From Glaciihabitans sp. dw_435 (GTDB lineage: Bacteria > Actinomycetota > Actinomycetes > Actinomycetales > Microbacteriaceae): DNA of 64,000 nt. Every line of letters begins with the position of its first letter. Position 1 is the stretch's first letter. This document shows positions 9,351 through 17,652 of this stretch, piece by piece. Where the stretch lies: NCBI RefSeq assembly GCF_018449675.1, contig NZ_JAAVUZ010000001.1, positions 530,335 to 594,334 on the forward strand, read 5' to 3'. Under the pieces are notes generated by a model. The model made no database searches and was not told the DNA's origin. It saw nothing but the letters and a program-made list of their open reading frames with translations. The translations under genes were made by a program, and so were the position numbers.

Positions 9351-10271
9351 GTGTCTCGGTTTGTGCGCTTCGAACAGTTCGGCGGTCCCGAGGTCCTTTC
9401 GGTGGTGAATGTCGAGCCTCCACGTCCCGGTCCCGGCCAGGTTCGGGTGCAGGTTCGCGTCGCGGGACTCAATCCCGTTGACCACAAGATCTTCGCCGGG
9501 GGACCGACCGCCGAGAAGCACGGGGCACGTCTACCCTCCGGAGTTGGCAACGATTTCTCCGGCATCGTCGACCAGGTGGGCGAGGGAGTGACGTCGCTGC
9601 GGCCCGGAGATGCGGTGTTCGGAGGCGCCCGGCACCGCGCCCAGGCCGACTTTGTCGTGGTGGACGCCGATCGCGTGCTCCGGAAGCCCGAGCGGCTCAC
9701 AATCGAACAGGCGGGGGCTCTGGACATCTCGGGACGTGCGGCCTGGGCGACGGTGCAGGCAGTGCGGGTCGCGGCGGATGACACGGTGCTGGTCAGTGCC
9801 GCTGCGGGAGGTGTTGGCCTGCTCGCCTGCCAGCTGGCGCTGGCGACGGGAGCGACGGTGATCGGTACGGCAAGCCTCCGTAACCATGACTTCCTGCGAT
9901 CGATCGGCGTCGTCCCTGTGGAGTACGGCGAGGGACTGGCCGAACGAGTGCGGGACGCATCACGGGGCCGCGTCACCGCGGTTCTCGACTACAACGGTGC
10001 GGAGACCATCGACGCCGGACTCGCCCTCGGCGTACACGGTTCCCGCATCAATACGATCGTCGCCCGCGGCCATGCGTCAGAGCATGGCATCGGGGGAGTG
10101 GGAGGGCAGGCGGCGTCCCTCGACAACCTGCTCGAACTGGCCGAACTGATCGCCGGCGGCAGCATCGTTCTCCCCATCGACTCCGTGTTCCCGATTCAGC
10201 GGGTTGCCGAGGCCTATACGCGCCTCTCCCTGGGGCACACGCGGGGAAAGTCGATTCTCGTTACCGAGTAG
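9351..10271 (+). CDS. NADP-dependent quinone-reductase-like oxidoreductase (MDR superfamily)
   Basis: A 306-residue zinc-independent medium-chain dehydrogenase/reductase. GTG 9351 follows a TTGGAGG site. The GroES-like N-terminal domain carries RVAGLNPVDHK and GNDFSGIVDQVGEGV. The Rossmann domain has SAAAGGVGLLACQLA (about residues 148-162), the AAxxGGVG signature of NADPH:quinone reductases. The C-terminus ends HTRGKSILV, also typical. It probably reduces quinones or enals in the cytoplasm with NADPH. It is divergent from the cyclic nucleotide phosphodiesterase gene. Confidence 0.88.
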   Translation: MSRFVRFEQFGGPEVLSVVNVEPPRPGPGQVRVQVRVAGLNPVDHKIFAGGPTAEKHGARLPSGVGNDFSGIVDQVGEGVTSLRPGDAVFGGARHRAQADFVVVDADRVLRKPERLTIEQAGALDISGRAAWATVQAVRVAADDTVLVSAAAGGVGLLACQLALATGATVIGTASLRNHDFLRSIGVVPVEYGEGLAERVRDASRGRVTAVLDYNGAETIDAGLALGVHGSRINTIVARGHASEHGIGGVGGQAASLDNLLELAELIAGGSIVLPIDSVFPIQRVAEAYTRLSLGHTRGKSILVTE

Positions 10272-10291
10272 CGTCTCCGGGTGAATCGGCG

Positions 10292-10684
10292 TCAGCGCAC
10301 CTGCGCGGCGCAGACAATGCAGAGGTGAGCCTGCGGGCGTGCCTCGAGGCGACCGGAGGCAATCTCCTTGCCGCAGCGACCGCAGAGTCCATAGGTTCCG
10401 TCCTCGAGACGCACGAGCGCGGCGTCGATTTCGGACAGGTGCTGCGCGGACTGCTTCAGCATTGCTGAGGACTGGGACCGCTCGAACGCCAGCGTCGGAC
10501 CCTCGGGGTCGTGCTCATCGTCGGTAGGGGAATCGCGTCGAGCACTGAGGAATGCGCCCATCTCTTCATTGAGACGGTCGATCAACAATCGGGTTTGTTC
10601 CCGATCCCCCACGAGTCGGACCCGCAGAGACGTACGCTGCCGTGACGTAAGTGCGGTGGTTTGGCGTTCGGCGATCCCAGTCAT
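10292..10684 (-). CDS. TraR/DksA-type zinc finger protein
   Basis: A 130-residue protein. The C-terminus has a four-cysteine zinc finger, CGRCG and CIVCA, with the typical spacer containing ASGRLEARPQAHLC. The preceding region is a predicted long helical hairpin with LxEIDAALVRLEDGTYG, the hallmark lead-in of DksA/TraR proteins. Such proteins can bind the RNA polymerase secondary channel. Actinobacteria usually rely on CarD and RbpA instead, so the exact role is uncertain. The gene is convergent with the quinone-reductase-like gene, 20 bp apart. Confidence 0.85.
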   Translation of the reverse strand: MTGIAERQTTALTSRQRTSLRVRLVGDREQTRLLIDRLNEEMGAFLSARRDSPTDDEHDPEGPTLAFERSQSSAMLKQSAQHLSEIDAALVRLEDGTYGLCGRCGKEIASGRLEARPQAHLCIVCAAQVR

Positions 10685-10745
10685 TAGGCAAGTACAGACC
10701 CCCCAAAGAGGGGAAGAAAGGACTAGCCAGATCGGGCGCTATGCG

Positions 10746-12089
10746 CTACCGGGCGCCAGCCCGTCGCGCCGACAGCCGACGGATCGCCGTGGCTGGAATT
10801 TCAAGCCAGCCGGGACGGTTGCGGGATTCGTAGACGGCTTCGTACAGGGCTTTGTCGATCTCGAACGCGTCCAGTAGTGCGCGGTGTTCCCGGACATCGA
10901 ATCCCGACCGCTCGATGTAGCCATCGACGAACGCGTGGCGGGCCGCCGATGCCCAGGCCGCCGCGGTGTCGTCCCCGTTGCGCAGGGCAACGGAACCGGC
11001 GGCGTAGTCGAAGGAGCGGAGCATCCCGGCAACGTCGCGGAGCGTGACATCGAGCTCCGAGCGCTCGGCCATGGGCCGGAGCGGTTCACCCTCGAAGTCC
11101 AGCAGCACCCAGCCGCGGTCGGGCACCGCCAGAACCTGGCCGAGGTGATAATCGCCATGGATCCGCTGGAGGTTGGGCCAGGGAGCATCGCTTGCCGCTG
11201 CGTAGATTGCCTCAATGGCTTCGCGGCAGGTTTCCAGCGACGGCACTTCGAGCATCGCGAGCGTCAGGCGCGCCCGCATGCTCGCCAGGACTGCATCGAT
11301 GTCGTCGCGCGACGCGACCCGGGTCGGCATCTGCGTGGCGAGGATGGCGTGCACATCGGCGGTTGCGACTCCGAGGGCGTGCGCACGCTCGCTGAAGTCC
11401 TCGCCCGATTCCGCGGCGCTCAGCGCGACGCGCCACGCGTCCTCGACTCCGGGAAGGAACTCCTGGGCGAACGCGAGGTGTCCGACGGCGACGCCATCGT
11501 CACGGCCAGAGTCCGACCAGGTGCCAGACACGTAGCCGATGGAGGCGGGAACGAGGTCGCTGCCCGCAGCGGCGATGACCGACTGCAGCGTGACATCCGG
11601 ATTTTCCCCGTGGTGCAGCGCGCGAAATACCTTGATGATGATCGACGGGCCGTCGGTGACGGTGCAGATGATCGACGTGTTGGACTGCTCGCCGCTGAGA
11701 ACCTTCGAGCTGATGACCTCGATGTCCTGCGTTCCCGGCTGGCGGTGACCTGATGCCCCATCGACCGACTCGTTGCCGAGGATCAGCTTCAGCAGCGCAC
11801 TTGGGTAGGCCGAGTCGTGGGTTCCATCGTAAATGGACCAATCATCCACGACGCCGATCGGCTCGACTCCCAGCAGGGGGGTCAGTCGCTCCGTGAGCGG
11901 AACCTGATACAGCACGGTGGCCGAGGGACCACGATCGAGGAAGTAGTGAGTGGTGACGCGGACCGTGTCATCCGCTACCTGCCAGCCTCCGATGCGCTCG
12001 AGCCGGGGCTCAGAGCCCTTGTTGGCGTACCAGCGCTGCGACGCCAGCCATCCAGGGAATGTGGGTGGGATAACTGCATCGAAGCTCAC
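10746..12089 (-). CDS. mak: Maltokinase-like phosphotransferase
   Basis: A 447-residue kinase of the aminoglycoside-phosphotransferase fold. The N-terminal cap has WLASQRWYANKG, the conserved opening of actinobacterial maltokinases. The C-terminal lobe has the catalytic loop RIHGDYHLGQVL and the metal-binding LLDFEGEPLRP. Family members make maltose-1-phosphate from maltose and ATP for the GlgE glucan pathway. The usual partner treS is not in this window, and the alpha-glucosidase at 49.6 kb is far away, so the substrate is inferred from family only. The GTG start is 6 nt from a TAAATT -10 box. Confidence 0.82.
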   Translation of the reverse strand: MSFDAVIPPTFPGWLASQRWYANKGSEPRLERIGGWQVADDTVRVTTHYFLDRGPSATVLYQVPLTERLTPLLGVEPIGVVDDWSIYDGTHDSAYPSALLKLILGNESVDGASGHRQPGTQDIEVISSKVLSGEQSNTSIICTVTDGPSIIIKVFRALHHGENPDVTLQSVIAAAGSDLVPASIGYVSGTWSDSGRDDGVAVGHLAFAQEFLPGVEDAWRVALSAAESGEDFSERAHALGVATADVHAILATQMPTRVASRDDIDAVLASMRARLTLAMLEVPSLETCREAIEAIYAAASDAPWPNLQRIHGDYHLGQVLAVPDRGWVLLDFEGEPLRPMAERSELDVTLRDVAGMLRSFDYAAGSVALRNGDDTAAAWASAARHAFVDGYIERSGFDVREHRALLDAFEIDKALYEAVYESRNRPGWLEIPATAIRRLSARRAGAR

Positions 12090-12095
12090 GGTTTG

Positions 12096-12101
12096 AATTT
12101 A
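12096..12101 (-). promoter_or_regulatory. -10 box TAAATT, leaderless start of maltokinase
   Basis: On the minus strand TAAATT is followed by 6 nt and then the GTG start at 12089. This spacing places the transcription start at the initiation codon. A TTGGTG about 19 bp further upstream is a possible -35. Confidence 0.55.
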
Positions 12102-12162
12102 CGCTGGATCGCTGAGGATTCACCAAGGGTTGACACACTCACGGCGTGTCCACACCTTTGGC

Positions 12163-12747
12163 TCACGAGTCCTTTTCGTGGTCGGCGATCACCGTGAGCA
12201 ACTGTGCCTTTGTCATGCGGGAGTAGCCGGTGAGCCCCGCCGACTTTGCATACGCGCGCAGCTCCGCGACGGTGTTGGCCGCCGTGGGGGCGCCCGGTGC
12301 TTCGGTCGAAGCAGAGGCCGCAGCGGCCGGCGTTGGGGTGGGCGCGGGCGGCATCGGTGCCTCGCCTGTGGCGCCGGCGGCAGTGGCGTCGGCTGTGGGC
12401 GCCGCAGGGGCGTTTGCCTCGACAGGAATCGCCTCGGGGACCTGAACATCGGAGGCGGTCGTCTCCGTGGCCGGAATATCCGCGGCCGAGGCATCCTCGA
12501 CCGCGTCATTCGTCGCAGTGGCAACCGGCGCGGCGGGACGCGTGGCCGTGGATCTCGGCGCACGGGGAGCGCGTGCTTTCGGAGGCGCCGTGCCGGCGGT
12601 TGTGGGGATCGTCGGCGGTGTGGTGGTGGCAGCACCGACCGTGGTGCTTGCTTCCGGGGCATCCACTATCAATTCCACTGACCGGGGTGGGAGCGGCTGG
12701 AGTGCCTCCCGGGTTTTCTTGGTGCGGCGGAACAGGTTGAAGAACAC
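12163..12747 (-). CDS. Rho-N/SAP-like domain protein with Ala/Pro/Thr-rich linker
   Basis: A 194-residue protein in three parts: a short basic N-terminus (NLFRRTKKTRE), a low-complexity Ala/Pro/Thr-rich linker of about 120 residues, and a C-terminal helical domain (TVAELRAYAKSAGLTGYSR then MTKAQLLTVI). The C-terminal part matches the Rho termination factor N-terminal (SAP-like) fold, which binds nucleic acid. The linker is probably disordered. The composition and domain are visible; the function is not known. Confidence 0.75.
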   Translation of the reverse strand: MFFNLFRRTKKTREALQPLPPRSVELIVDAPEASTTVGAATTTPPTIPTTAGTAPPKARAPRAPRSTATRPAAPVATATNDAVEDASAADIPATETTASDVQVPEAIPVEANAPAAPTADATAAGATGEAPMPPAPTPTPAAAASASTEAPGAPTAANTVAELRAYAKSAGLTGYSRMTKAQLLTVIADHEKDS

Positions 12748-12780
12748 TCGGGACCCCTTGGCGTTAACGATGCGGTCCGT

Positions 12781-13305
12781 TCATTCTGCCGCAGTGCGGG
12801 AAGCACGTTCTGCAGCGACAAACTCCGAGTACGCGTCGTCGCTGAACAGCACGAACCGCACGAGACCGACCCCGCCGGTTTCGCGCACGGTCTGCAGCGC
12901 GATCCGTGCAGCATCGGCCATGGGCCATCCGTACACGCCGGCAGAAATGGCGGGGAACGCAATGGTGTCCGCGCCGATCCGGGCGGCAACCCGGAGCGAC
13001 TCCCGGTACGCACTGGCGAGCAACTCGCTGCGGTCCTCGCGTGGCGAATAAACGGGACCGACGGTGTGGATGACCCGACCTGCGCGCAGTCGGCCCGCGG
13101 TCGTATCAACGGCCTGCCCTGTGGGTAGTCCCTCCGGGTAGGTCTCCTCACGCAGACGGCGACACTCGGCCAGGATGTCGGGGCCGCCGACCCGGTGAAT
13201 CGCACCATCGACGCCGCCGCCACCCAGCAGCGTGCTGTTGGCCGCATTCACCACGGCGTCCACGGCCTGCTCAGTGATATCGCCGCGCACAATTTGAATT
13301 TGCAT
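12781..13305 (-). CDS. Macrodomain protein, O-acetyl-ADP-ribose deacetylase type
   Basis: A 174-residue single-domain macrodomain of the YmdB/MacroD class. Visible motifs are DAVVNAANSTLLGGGGVDGAIH (shown here in part: NAANSTLLGGGGVDGAIH) and FPAISAGVYGWP, which build the ADP-ribose pocket; the Asn and Asp of the first motif are the usual catalytic pair. It should hydrolyse O-acetyl-ADP-ribose or remove ADP-ribose from proteins. ATG 13305 is chosen because the fold begins directly after it (MQIQIVRGDIT). It lies 33 bp upstream of the Rho-N protein gene on the same strand. Confidence 0.92.
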   Translation of the reverse strand: MQIQIVRGDITEQAVDAVVNAANSTLLGGGGVDGAIHRVGGPDILAECRRLREETYPEGLPTGQAVDTTAGRLRAGRVIHTVGPVYSPREDRSELLASAYRESLRVAARIGADTIAFPAISAGVYGWPMADAARIALQTVRETGGVGLVRFVLFSDDAYSEFVAAERASRTAAE

Positions 13306-13364
13306 GCTTCCAGAACTAGCACGCACCGCCGACGATGAACACGGGATACCGGTTCGTCTGCTCG

Positions 13365-13682
13365 TCAGCCGGCCTCCGCCCGAAACCGTCCGAGCAACCG
13401 CCACACGGCGCGGGTAAGCGGAGGATGATCCAGGGCTATCTGTCGGAGTACCCGGTATTCACGTGTGGGGGTCGGCAGCTGTCCGTCGTTGGCGGTGATG
13501 GCATCCGCTCGCAGGAGATACACGACGAGTTCGTCCACCGTGGGCAGTTCGTCCATGAACTCCCAGGGATCCTGACCGTCCAAACATCTCTCGAAAATGA
13601 CGGTGTCCAGTTCGGTGCGTGCCTCGTGCCGAAGCGCTTCGAGACTCACCCGACCGCGAGGACCGGGGGCGTTCGGGTGCAT
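13365..13682 (-). CDS. Conserved hypothetical protein, 105 aa
   Basis: A 105-residue soluble, mostly helical protein that I do not recognise. It begins MHPNAPGPRGRVSLEALR and has Leu/Glu-rich helices followed by a basic tail (WRLLGRFRAEAG). The reading is supported by a TAGGCT hexamer exactly 6 nt before ATG 13682, a leaderless arrangement repeated elsewhere in this window. No domain or catalytic motif is evident. Confidence 0.65.
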   Translation of the reverse strand: MHPNAPGPRGRVSLEALRHEARTELDTVIFERCLDGQDPWEFMDELPTVDELVVYLLRADAITANDGQLPTPTREYRVLRQIALDHPPLTRAVWRLLGRFRAEAG

Positions 13683-13688
13683 GATTCA

Positions 13689-13694
13689 AGCCTA
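13689..13694 (-). promoter_or_regulatory. -10 box TAGGCT, leaderless start of the 105-aa gene
   Basis: TAGGCT, 6-nt spacer, ATG 13682 on the minus strand. Confidence 0.55.
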
Positions 13695-13835
13695 AACGCC
13701 CTGCGCCGGTCACGTAAAACGCGCCTCAACGACGGTGGAACACACCCAGTTCTCCACAGGGAGCGAGGGCGCCCAGTTATCCCCATTTCGTTCACCCCTC
13801 CGTCTGGCCACGGCGCTGCGGAGCACGATCGACGC

Positions 13836-14252
13836 ATGAACGAACTTCCCCGACCCGATGAACTGGCGCCGCTCCTGACCGACGCGGACGTCGAGACGCG
13901 AGTGTCGACGCTGATCGGGCGCGCCACCGTGCGGCAGCTGTGGCTGCTGTTTCTCGATGACGATGGAGTGCAGCTGCCGCTCCTGCTTCCCATCGAGGGG
14001 TTGCCGCCGTCGCCACGTCACACCGATCTGGAATCGATGATGACGTCGATTTCCCACCTCATGTCCTCCATCGGCGCCGACAGTGCGGTGCTGGTGTGGG
14101 AGCGCTACGGGGCAGCGACGCTTACCGCCAACGATGTCTCCTGGTTACAGGCGCTGGTGGGCGCGTGCGCGGTCGAGAACCTCGCGATCCGCGCCGTGCT
14201 GCTGTCGTACCGCAACGGCGTCCGATGGGTCGCGCCAGATGACTACATCTGA
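13836..14252 (+). CDS. Conserved hypothetical protein, 138 aa
   Basis: A 138-residue alpha/beta protein with strands such as LWLLFLDDDGVQLPLLLPIEG and SAVLVWERYG. No membrane segment or signal peptide is seen. The pattern of a conserved pair of Asp-rich strands and a C-terminal ENLAIRAVLLSYRNGVRW resembles short actinobacterial proteins of unknown role. ATG 13836 fits the onset of the conserved region; a weak GGAG lies 12 nt upstream. Confidence 0.7.
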   Translation: MNELPRPDELAPLLTDADVETRVSTLIGRATVRQLWLLFLDDDGVQLPLLLPIEGLPPSPRHTDLESMMTSISHLMSSIGADSAVLVWERYGAATLTANDVSWLQALVGACAVENLAIRAVLLSYRNGVRWVAPDDYI

Positions 14253-14273
14253 TGCGCGGCACCCGGAGGGCCG

Positions 14274-14456
14274 TCACATCTCGCCGAGGTCGACACCTCC
14301 GGCTTCATGGGCAAGGTCGAGATCGCCGCCGTCGGGTTTTGAGCCCTCTTCGGTGATTGGGGTGTCGGGCGCCAAATCGACGGTCTCCTCCGGAGACGGC
14401 ATTCCCGTGACCTGCGCGTCGCTTCCCACGCGCCGTCCTAACATCGCATCGTTCAT
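14274..14456 (-). CDS. Small acidic protein, 60 aa
   Basis: A 60-residue acidic protein (PEETVDLAPDTPITEEGSKPD) with no hydrophobic core, likely disordered. AAGGAG 6 nt before ATG 14456 supports translation. It is the nearest of three small acidic or Thr/Ser-rich genes on this strand. Function unknown. Confidence 0.6.
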   Translation of the reverse strand: MNDAMLGRRVGSDAQVTGMPSPEETVDLAPDTPITEEGSKPDGGDLDLAHEAGGVDLGEM

Positions 14457-14584
14457 TGCGTGCTCCTTGGGTCGGACAGCGCGCGAGCGGTGCGCCGATG
14501 CAAGCCACCCTAGGCACCAGTGGGCGTGCGTATCAGGGCTTGACCGCTGAGATAATCTCGTGCGCGCTATCCGCCGGGCGGAAC

Positions 14585-14761
14585 CTAGACGCCATCCGTG
14601 TCATCGTCGGCGTCCAGATCGGCGTCCGCCGGAACGCTGCCGTCGGTGTAGGTGTCGCTGGCGGATGACGTCGTGGACGAACTTGACGTGGTCGATGTCG
14701 TCTCGGTCGTTGTGCCGTCGTCGTCCGTTGTGGTCGTCTTCTTGGTGGTGGACTCGGTCAT
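14585..14761 (-). CDS. Small Thr/Ser/Asp-rich protein, 58 aa
   Basis: A 58-residue low-complexity protein: a Thr/Lys start (MTESTTKKTTTT), a Thr/Ser middle, and an Asp-rich end (PADADLDADDDTDGV). Its ATG lies 1 nt after the stop codon of the upstream acidic gene and has GGAG about 9 nt before it, so the pair is very probably cotranscribed and coupled. No recognised domain; likely disordered. Confidence 0.55.
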   Translation of the reverse strand: MTESTTKKTTTTDDDGTTTETTSTTSSSSTTSSASDTYTDGSVPADADLDADDDTDGV

Positions 14762-14762
14762 C

Positions 14763-15245
14763 TCATCGCTCCAGTTCGTCGTTATCGGGATCGACATCGA
14801 TGTCGGTATAGCTACCGGCATCGGGATCCGTGACAACTCTATGCGTGCCGAGTTCGTAAGGCTCTGAGAGCTCGTCGAGTTCGCGATCGTCGAAGTCGTC
14901 ATCGATCTCGTCGTCGTCCTCGTCGAGCACAAGATCGTCCTCGTCGAGATCGTCATCGTCATCGTCGAGGTCACGATCATCGTCCTCGTCCAGCGCTCCG
15001 TCGAGGTCGCCCTCGTTGAGTTCGGCATCGCCCCGATCGGGGCGATCGAGGACCGGGTCGTCCAGTTCGTCGTCGATGTCCGATTCGTCCAGATCGACAT
15101 CTGTCAGCGCATCAGGGCCGAGGTCGTCCTCGATCTCCACGACGCCGCTCGTCGGCTCGCTGAACCCCACGGCAAAGGGATTGGGCGCGACGGCCTCGTC
15201 ATCGGAGACGCTGTTCTGGAGAGAATCGTTTCGTGGATCGCTCAT
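14763..15245 (-). CDS. Highly acidic Asp/Glu-rich protein, 160 aa
   Basis: A 160-residue protein dominated by Asp and Glu, including runs such as EDDDRDLDDDDDDLDEDDL. It has no hydrophobic segment and should have a very low isoelectric point. The underlying DNA is a string of GAC/GAT/GAG/CTC codons, which makes other frames look repetitive too; this frame is chosen because ATG 15245 follows a TAGCGT -10 box by 6 nt and because a coupled gene follows. Possible roles (DNA mimic, ion buffer, chaperone-like disordered protein) are speculation. Confidence 0.62.
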   Translation of the reverse strand: MSDPRNDSLQNSVSDDEAVAPNPFAVGFSEPTSGVVEIEDDLGPDALTDVDLDESDIDDELDDPVLDRPDRGDAELNEGDLDGALDEDDDRDLDDDDDDLDEDDLVLDEDDDEIDDDFDDRELDELSEPYELGTHRVVTDPDAGSYTDIDVDPDNDELER

Positions 15246-15251
15246 GGCTGA

Positions 15252-15257
15252 ACGCTA
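15252..15257 (-). promoter_or_regulatory. -10 box TAGCGT, leaderless start of the acidic protein gene
   Basis: TAGCGT, 6-nt spacer, ATG 15245 on the minus strand. Confidence 0.5.
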
Positions 15258-15326
15258 CGCCCGGCAATTCGGACCGTGAACCCCTTGCCGCCGTCCGGCG
15301 GTGTGCCTTAGTGGAAGGGGCCGGTC

Positions 15327-15332
15327 TACAGT
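15327..15332 (+). promoter_or_regulatory. Probable -10 box TACAGT for aspA
   Basis: TACAGT lies 29 bp before the aspA start, leaving a short leader that contains the AAAGGAGA ribosome binding site. Confidence 0.45.
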
Positions 15333-15361
15333 GGTGAAGGACAGTCAAAGGAGATTAGTCA

Positions 15362-17005
15362 ATGGCTCACATGCCTCATTCAGCGCCACAAGCGCAGTCC
15401 ATCCGGCCGCACAACGGCAGCGTTCCCCGGGGGCTCCCGTTCGATGAACAGTCGATTGACGGGGACGAGAATTACCTCCCCACCAATGGTCCATCCATCG
15501 GCGATGATGAGCTTCCATCGGACCCCGGCCTGACGCGTACCGAGACGGACTCTCTCGGTTCGCGCGAGATTCCTGCCGACGTCTACTGGGGAATCCACAC
15601 GGTGCGCGCGCTCGAGAACTTTCCGATCACACGACGTGCCATCTTCAACTACCCCGACCTGATCACGGCCCTCGCCCGTGTCAAACAGGCCGCCGCGCGA
15701 GCCAACCGGGAACTCGGCACCCTGGACGCCGCGAAGGCAGACGTGATCGATACCGTCTGTCAGGAAATCGTGGACGGTCGTCTGCACGACCAGTTCGTGG
15801 TGGGGGTGATTCAGGGCGGCGCCGGTACCTCCACAAACATGAACACCAACGAGGTGATCGCCAACCGTGCCCTCGAACTCATGGGGATACCGCGCGGGGA
15901 CTACTCCCACATGCATCCGATCGACGATGTGAACCGCAGCCAGAGCACCAATGACGTGTATCCCACTGCCATCAAATTGGCCATGGTCTTCTCGCTCCTG
16001 CGGCTGCTCGACGAGCACACCCTGCTCAGCGATTCGTTTGCCCGCAAGGGGCGAGAGTTCGGTGGCATCCTCAAGGTCGGACGCACCCAGCTTCAGGACG
16101 CCGTGCCTATGACGCTTGGCCAGGAGTTTTCCGGCTTCGCGACAACACTGCGCGAAGACGTCGATCGCCTCCGGGAAGTTGTTCCGTGGCTCAACGAGAT
16201 CAACCTGGGCGCCACGGCCATCGGCACCGGTATCACCGCGGACCCGCGATACGCCGAGGCTGTGCGACACCATCTCGTCGAGTTGACCGGAATCGAGATG
16301 GAAACGGCGCCCGACCTGATCGAGGCCACCAGCGATGCCGGAATCTTCATGACGCTCAGCGGGACGCTCAAGCGCGCGGCGGTGAAGCTGTCGAAGATCT
16401 GCAACGACCTGCGTCTGATCTCCAGTGGTCCGCAGGCGGGCTTCGGAGAGATCAATCTGCCCCCGCGTCAGGCGGGATCCAGCATCATGCCCGGCAAGGT
16501 CAATCCGGTGATACCGGAGGTCGTCAACCAGGTCGCGTTTTCCGTGATCGGCGCCGATGCCACGGTAACGGCCGCCGCCGAGGCCGGGCAGCTGCAGCTG
16601 AATGCGTTCGAACCGGTGATCGCACACAGCATCCTCCAGTCGCTCGCCTGGATGACAAACGCGTGCCGCACGCTGCGGGTCAACTGCATCGAGGGGATCA
16701 CCGCGAACACCGAGCGTCTGGCCGAGCAGGTCGGGTCGAGTGTGGGGGTGGTGACGGCGTTGACGCCCTACATCGGCTACGCGGCATCCGCCACTCTCGC
16801 CCACACGGCGCTGACGACCAACGCGTCGATCGCGGAACTGGTGGTGTCGTCCGGTCTGATGACGCGGGTCGAGGTCGACCGCGTGCTGTCCCCGGAGCGT
16901 CTGAGCGGTATGGCAGCCGTGACCGATGCGATCACCATCATCCGTCAGGTGGAGGAACGCGCGCGCGATGCCGTGGACGGTGACGGACCTACCGACCGCA
17001 GCTGA
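15362..17005 (+). CDS. aspA: Aspartate ammonia-lyase
   Basis: A 547-residue member of the fumarase/aspartase superfamily; it converts L-aspartate to fumarate and ammonia. The signature loop GSSIMPGKVNPVIPE is at about residue 374, with the upstream GGAGTSTNMNTNEV and RSQSTNDVYPTA blocks. AspA is favoured over fumarase by the ETDSLGSREIPADVYWGIHT opening. ATG 15362 has AAAGGAGA 8 nt upstream. The protein is longer than the usual roughly 470 residues because of about 58 extra N-terminal residues of polar, low-complexity sequence before the conserved core; internal starts are possible but lack a comparable ribosome binding site. Confidence 0.93.
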   Translation: MAHMPHSAPQAQSIRPHNGSVPRGLPFDEQSIDGDENYLPTNGPSIGDDELPSDPGLTRTETDSLGSREIPADVYWGIHTVRALENFPITRRAIFNYPDLITALARVKQAAARANRELGTLDAAKADVIDTVCQEIVDGRLHDQFVVGVIQGGAGTSTNMNTNEVIANRALELMGIPRGDYSHMHPIDDVNRSQSTNDVYPTAIKLAMVFSLLRLLDEHTLLSDSFARKGREFGGILKVGRTQLQDAVPMTLGQEFSGFATTLREDVDRLREVVPWLNEINLGATAIGTGITADPRYAEAVRHHLVELTGIEMETAPDLIEATSDAGIFMTLSGTLKRAAVKLSKICNDLRLISSGPQAGFGEINLPPRQAGSSIMPGKVNPVIPEVVNQVAFSVIGADATVTAAAEAGQLQLNAFEPVIAHSILQSLAWMTNACRTLRVNCIEGITANTERLAEQVGSSVGVVTALTPYIGYAASATLAHTALTTNASIAELVVSSGLMTRVEVDRVLSPERLSGMAAVTDAITIIRQVEERARDAVDGDGPTDRS

Positions 17006-17032
17006 CTACGGACCCTCGGCCGGGAGGGGCGC

Positions 17033-17590
17033 TTAGGCGATCCCTGGGCGGGTGGCGTCGTCATCGGCACCGGACAGGTCGTCGTCCTCGTCGTCATCAT
17101 CGATGACCTCGAGGGCGTTGTCCCGTGCTTCGCTCGCCTTGAGAACGACGCGGTCACGCACGTCTTCGCCGCGCTCCCGGAGGTCGCTCGCCGTGGATGT
17201 GACGCGATCCTTGACGTCCCCGGCGGTGCCGCTGACCTTGCCGGCGACATCCTTCGCCGTGGTTGCCGTGCGGTCGGCGACGTCCTTCGCAGCGGACGAT
17301 GTCTTGTCCGCGACATCCTTGGCGACGTGGCTCACGTTGCCGGCGACGTCCTTTGCCACGTGGGCGACATTGCTGGCGACGTCCTGGGCCGTGGCTTCGG
17401 CGCGGGCGCGGAGTACGGGACCCTGGCGCCGGGCGAACGCCGTGAGGTTGTCACGCGCCTTCTGCATGCCGGGGCTCTCCCACAGCCGGTCTGCGGTGGC
17501 AACGATCTGCTCGTACCGTTTGCGACCGGCGCGGGCGCCAAGGACGTAACCGACAGCAAGACCGACGTACAGCGGGATTCGAGAGCTCAT
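17033..17590 (-). CDS. YtxH-like protein with 11-residue LEA-type repeats
   Basis: A 185-residue protein. A short N-terminal hydrophobic stretch (IPLYVGLAVGYVLGA, residues 5-19) followed by RAGRKRYEQI is typical of YtxH/general stress proteins. Residues 67-143 are seven consecutive 11-residue units of the type VAKDVAGNVSH, VAKDVADKTSS, AAKDVADRTAT, predicted amphipathic helix as in group 3 LEA proteins. The last 25 residues are an acidic tail. Such proteins are linked to desiccation or membrane stress. It is convergent with aspA, with a TAGGCT leaderless promoter. Confidence 0.75.
   Translation of the reverse strand: MSSRIPLYVGLAVGYVLGARAGRKRYEQIVATADRLWESPGMQKARDNLTAFARRQGPVLRARAEATAQDVASNVAHVAKDVAGNVSHVAKDVADKTSSAAKDVADRTATTAKDVAGKVSGTAGDVKDRVTSTASDLRERGEDVRDRVVLKASEARDNALEVIDDDDEDDDLSGADDDATRPGIA
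17162..17392 (-). repeat. Seven 33-bp coding repeats
   Basis: The segment encodes residues 67-143 of the YtxH-like protein as 11-residue units sharing the core A-x-D-V-A. The DNA units are diverged copies rather than identical repeats, so the array looks old and selected at the protein level. Confidence 0.7.
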
Positions 17591-17596
17591 GGTGCC

Positions 17597-17602
17597 AGCC
17601 TA
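17597..17602 (-). promoter_or_regulatory. -10 box TAGGCT, leaderless start of the YtxH-like gene
   Basis: TAGGCT, 6-nt spacer, ATG 17590 on the minus strand. Confidence 0.55.
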
Positions 17603-17652
17603 AGCGCCGGGCGACGTGGTGCGCAGGGACTTGGGCAGGTGGTACACGCGTG

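Noticed and set aside
14585..15100. Thr/Ile/Met-rich 171-codon frame overlapping the acidic genes
   Set aside because: It is the shifted reading of GA-rich codons; only its last 58 codons, after ATG 14761, have a start signal of their own.
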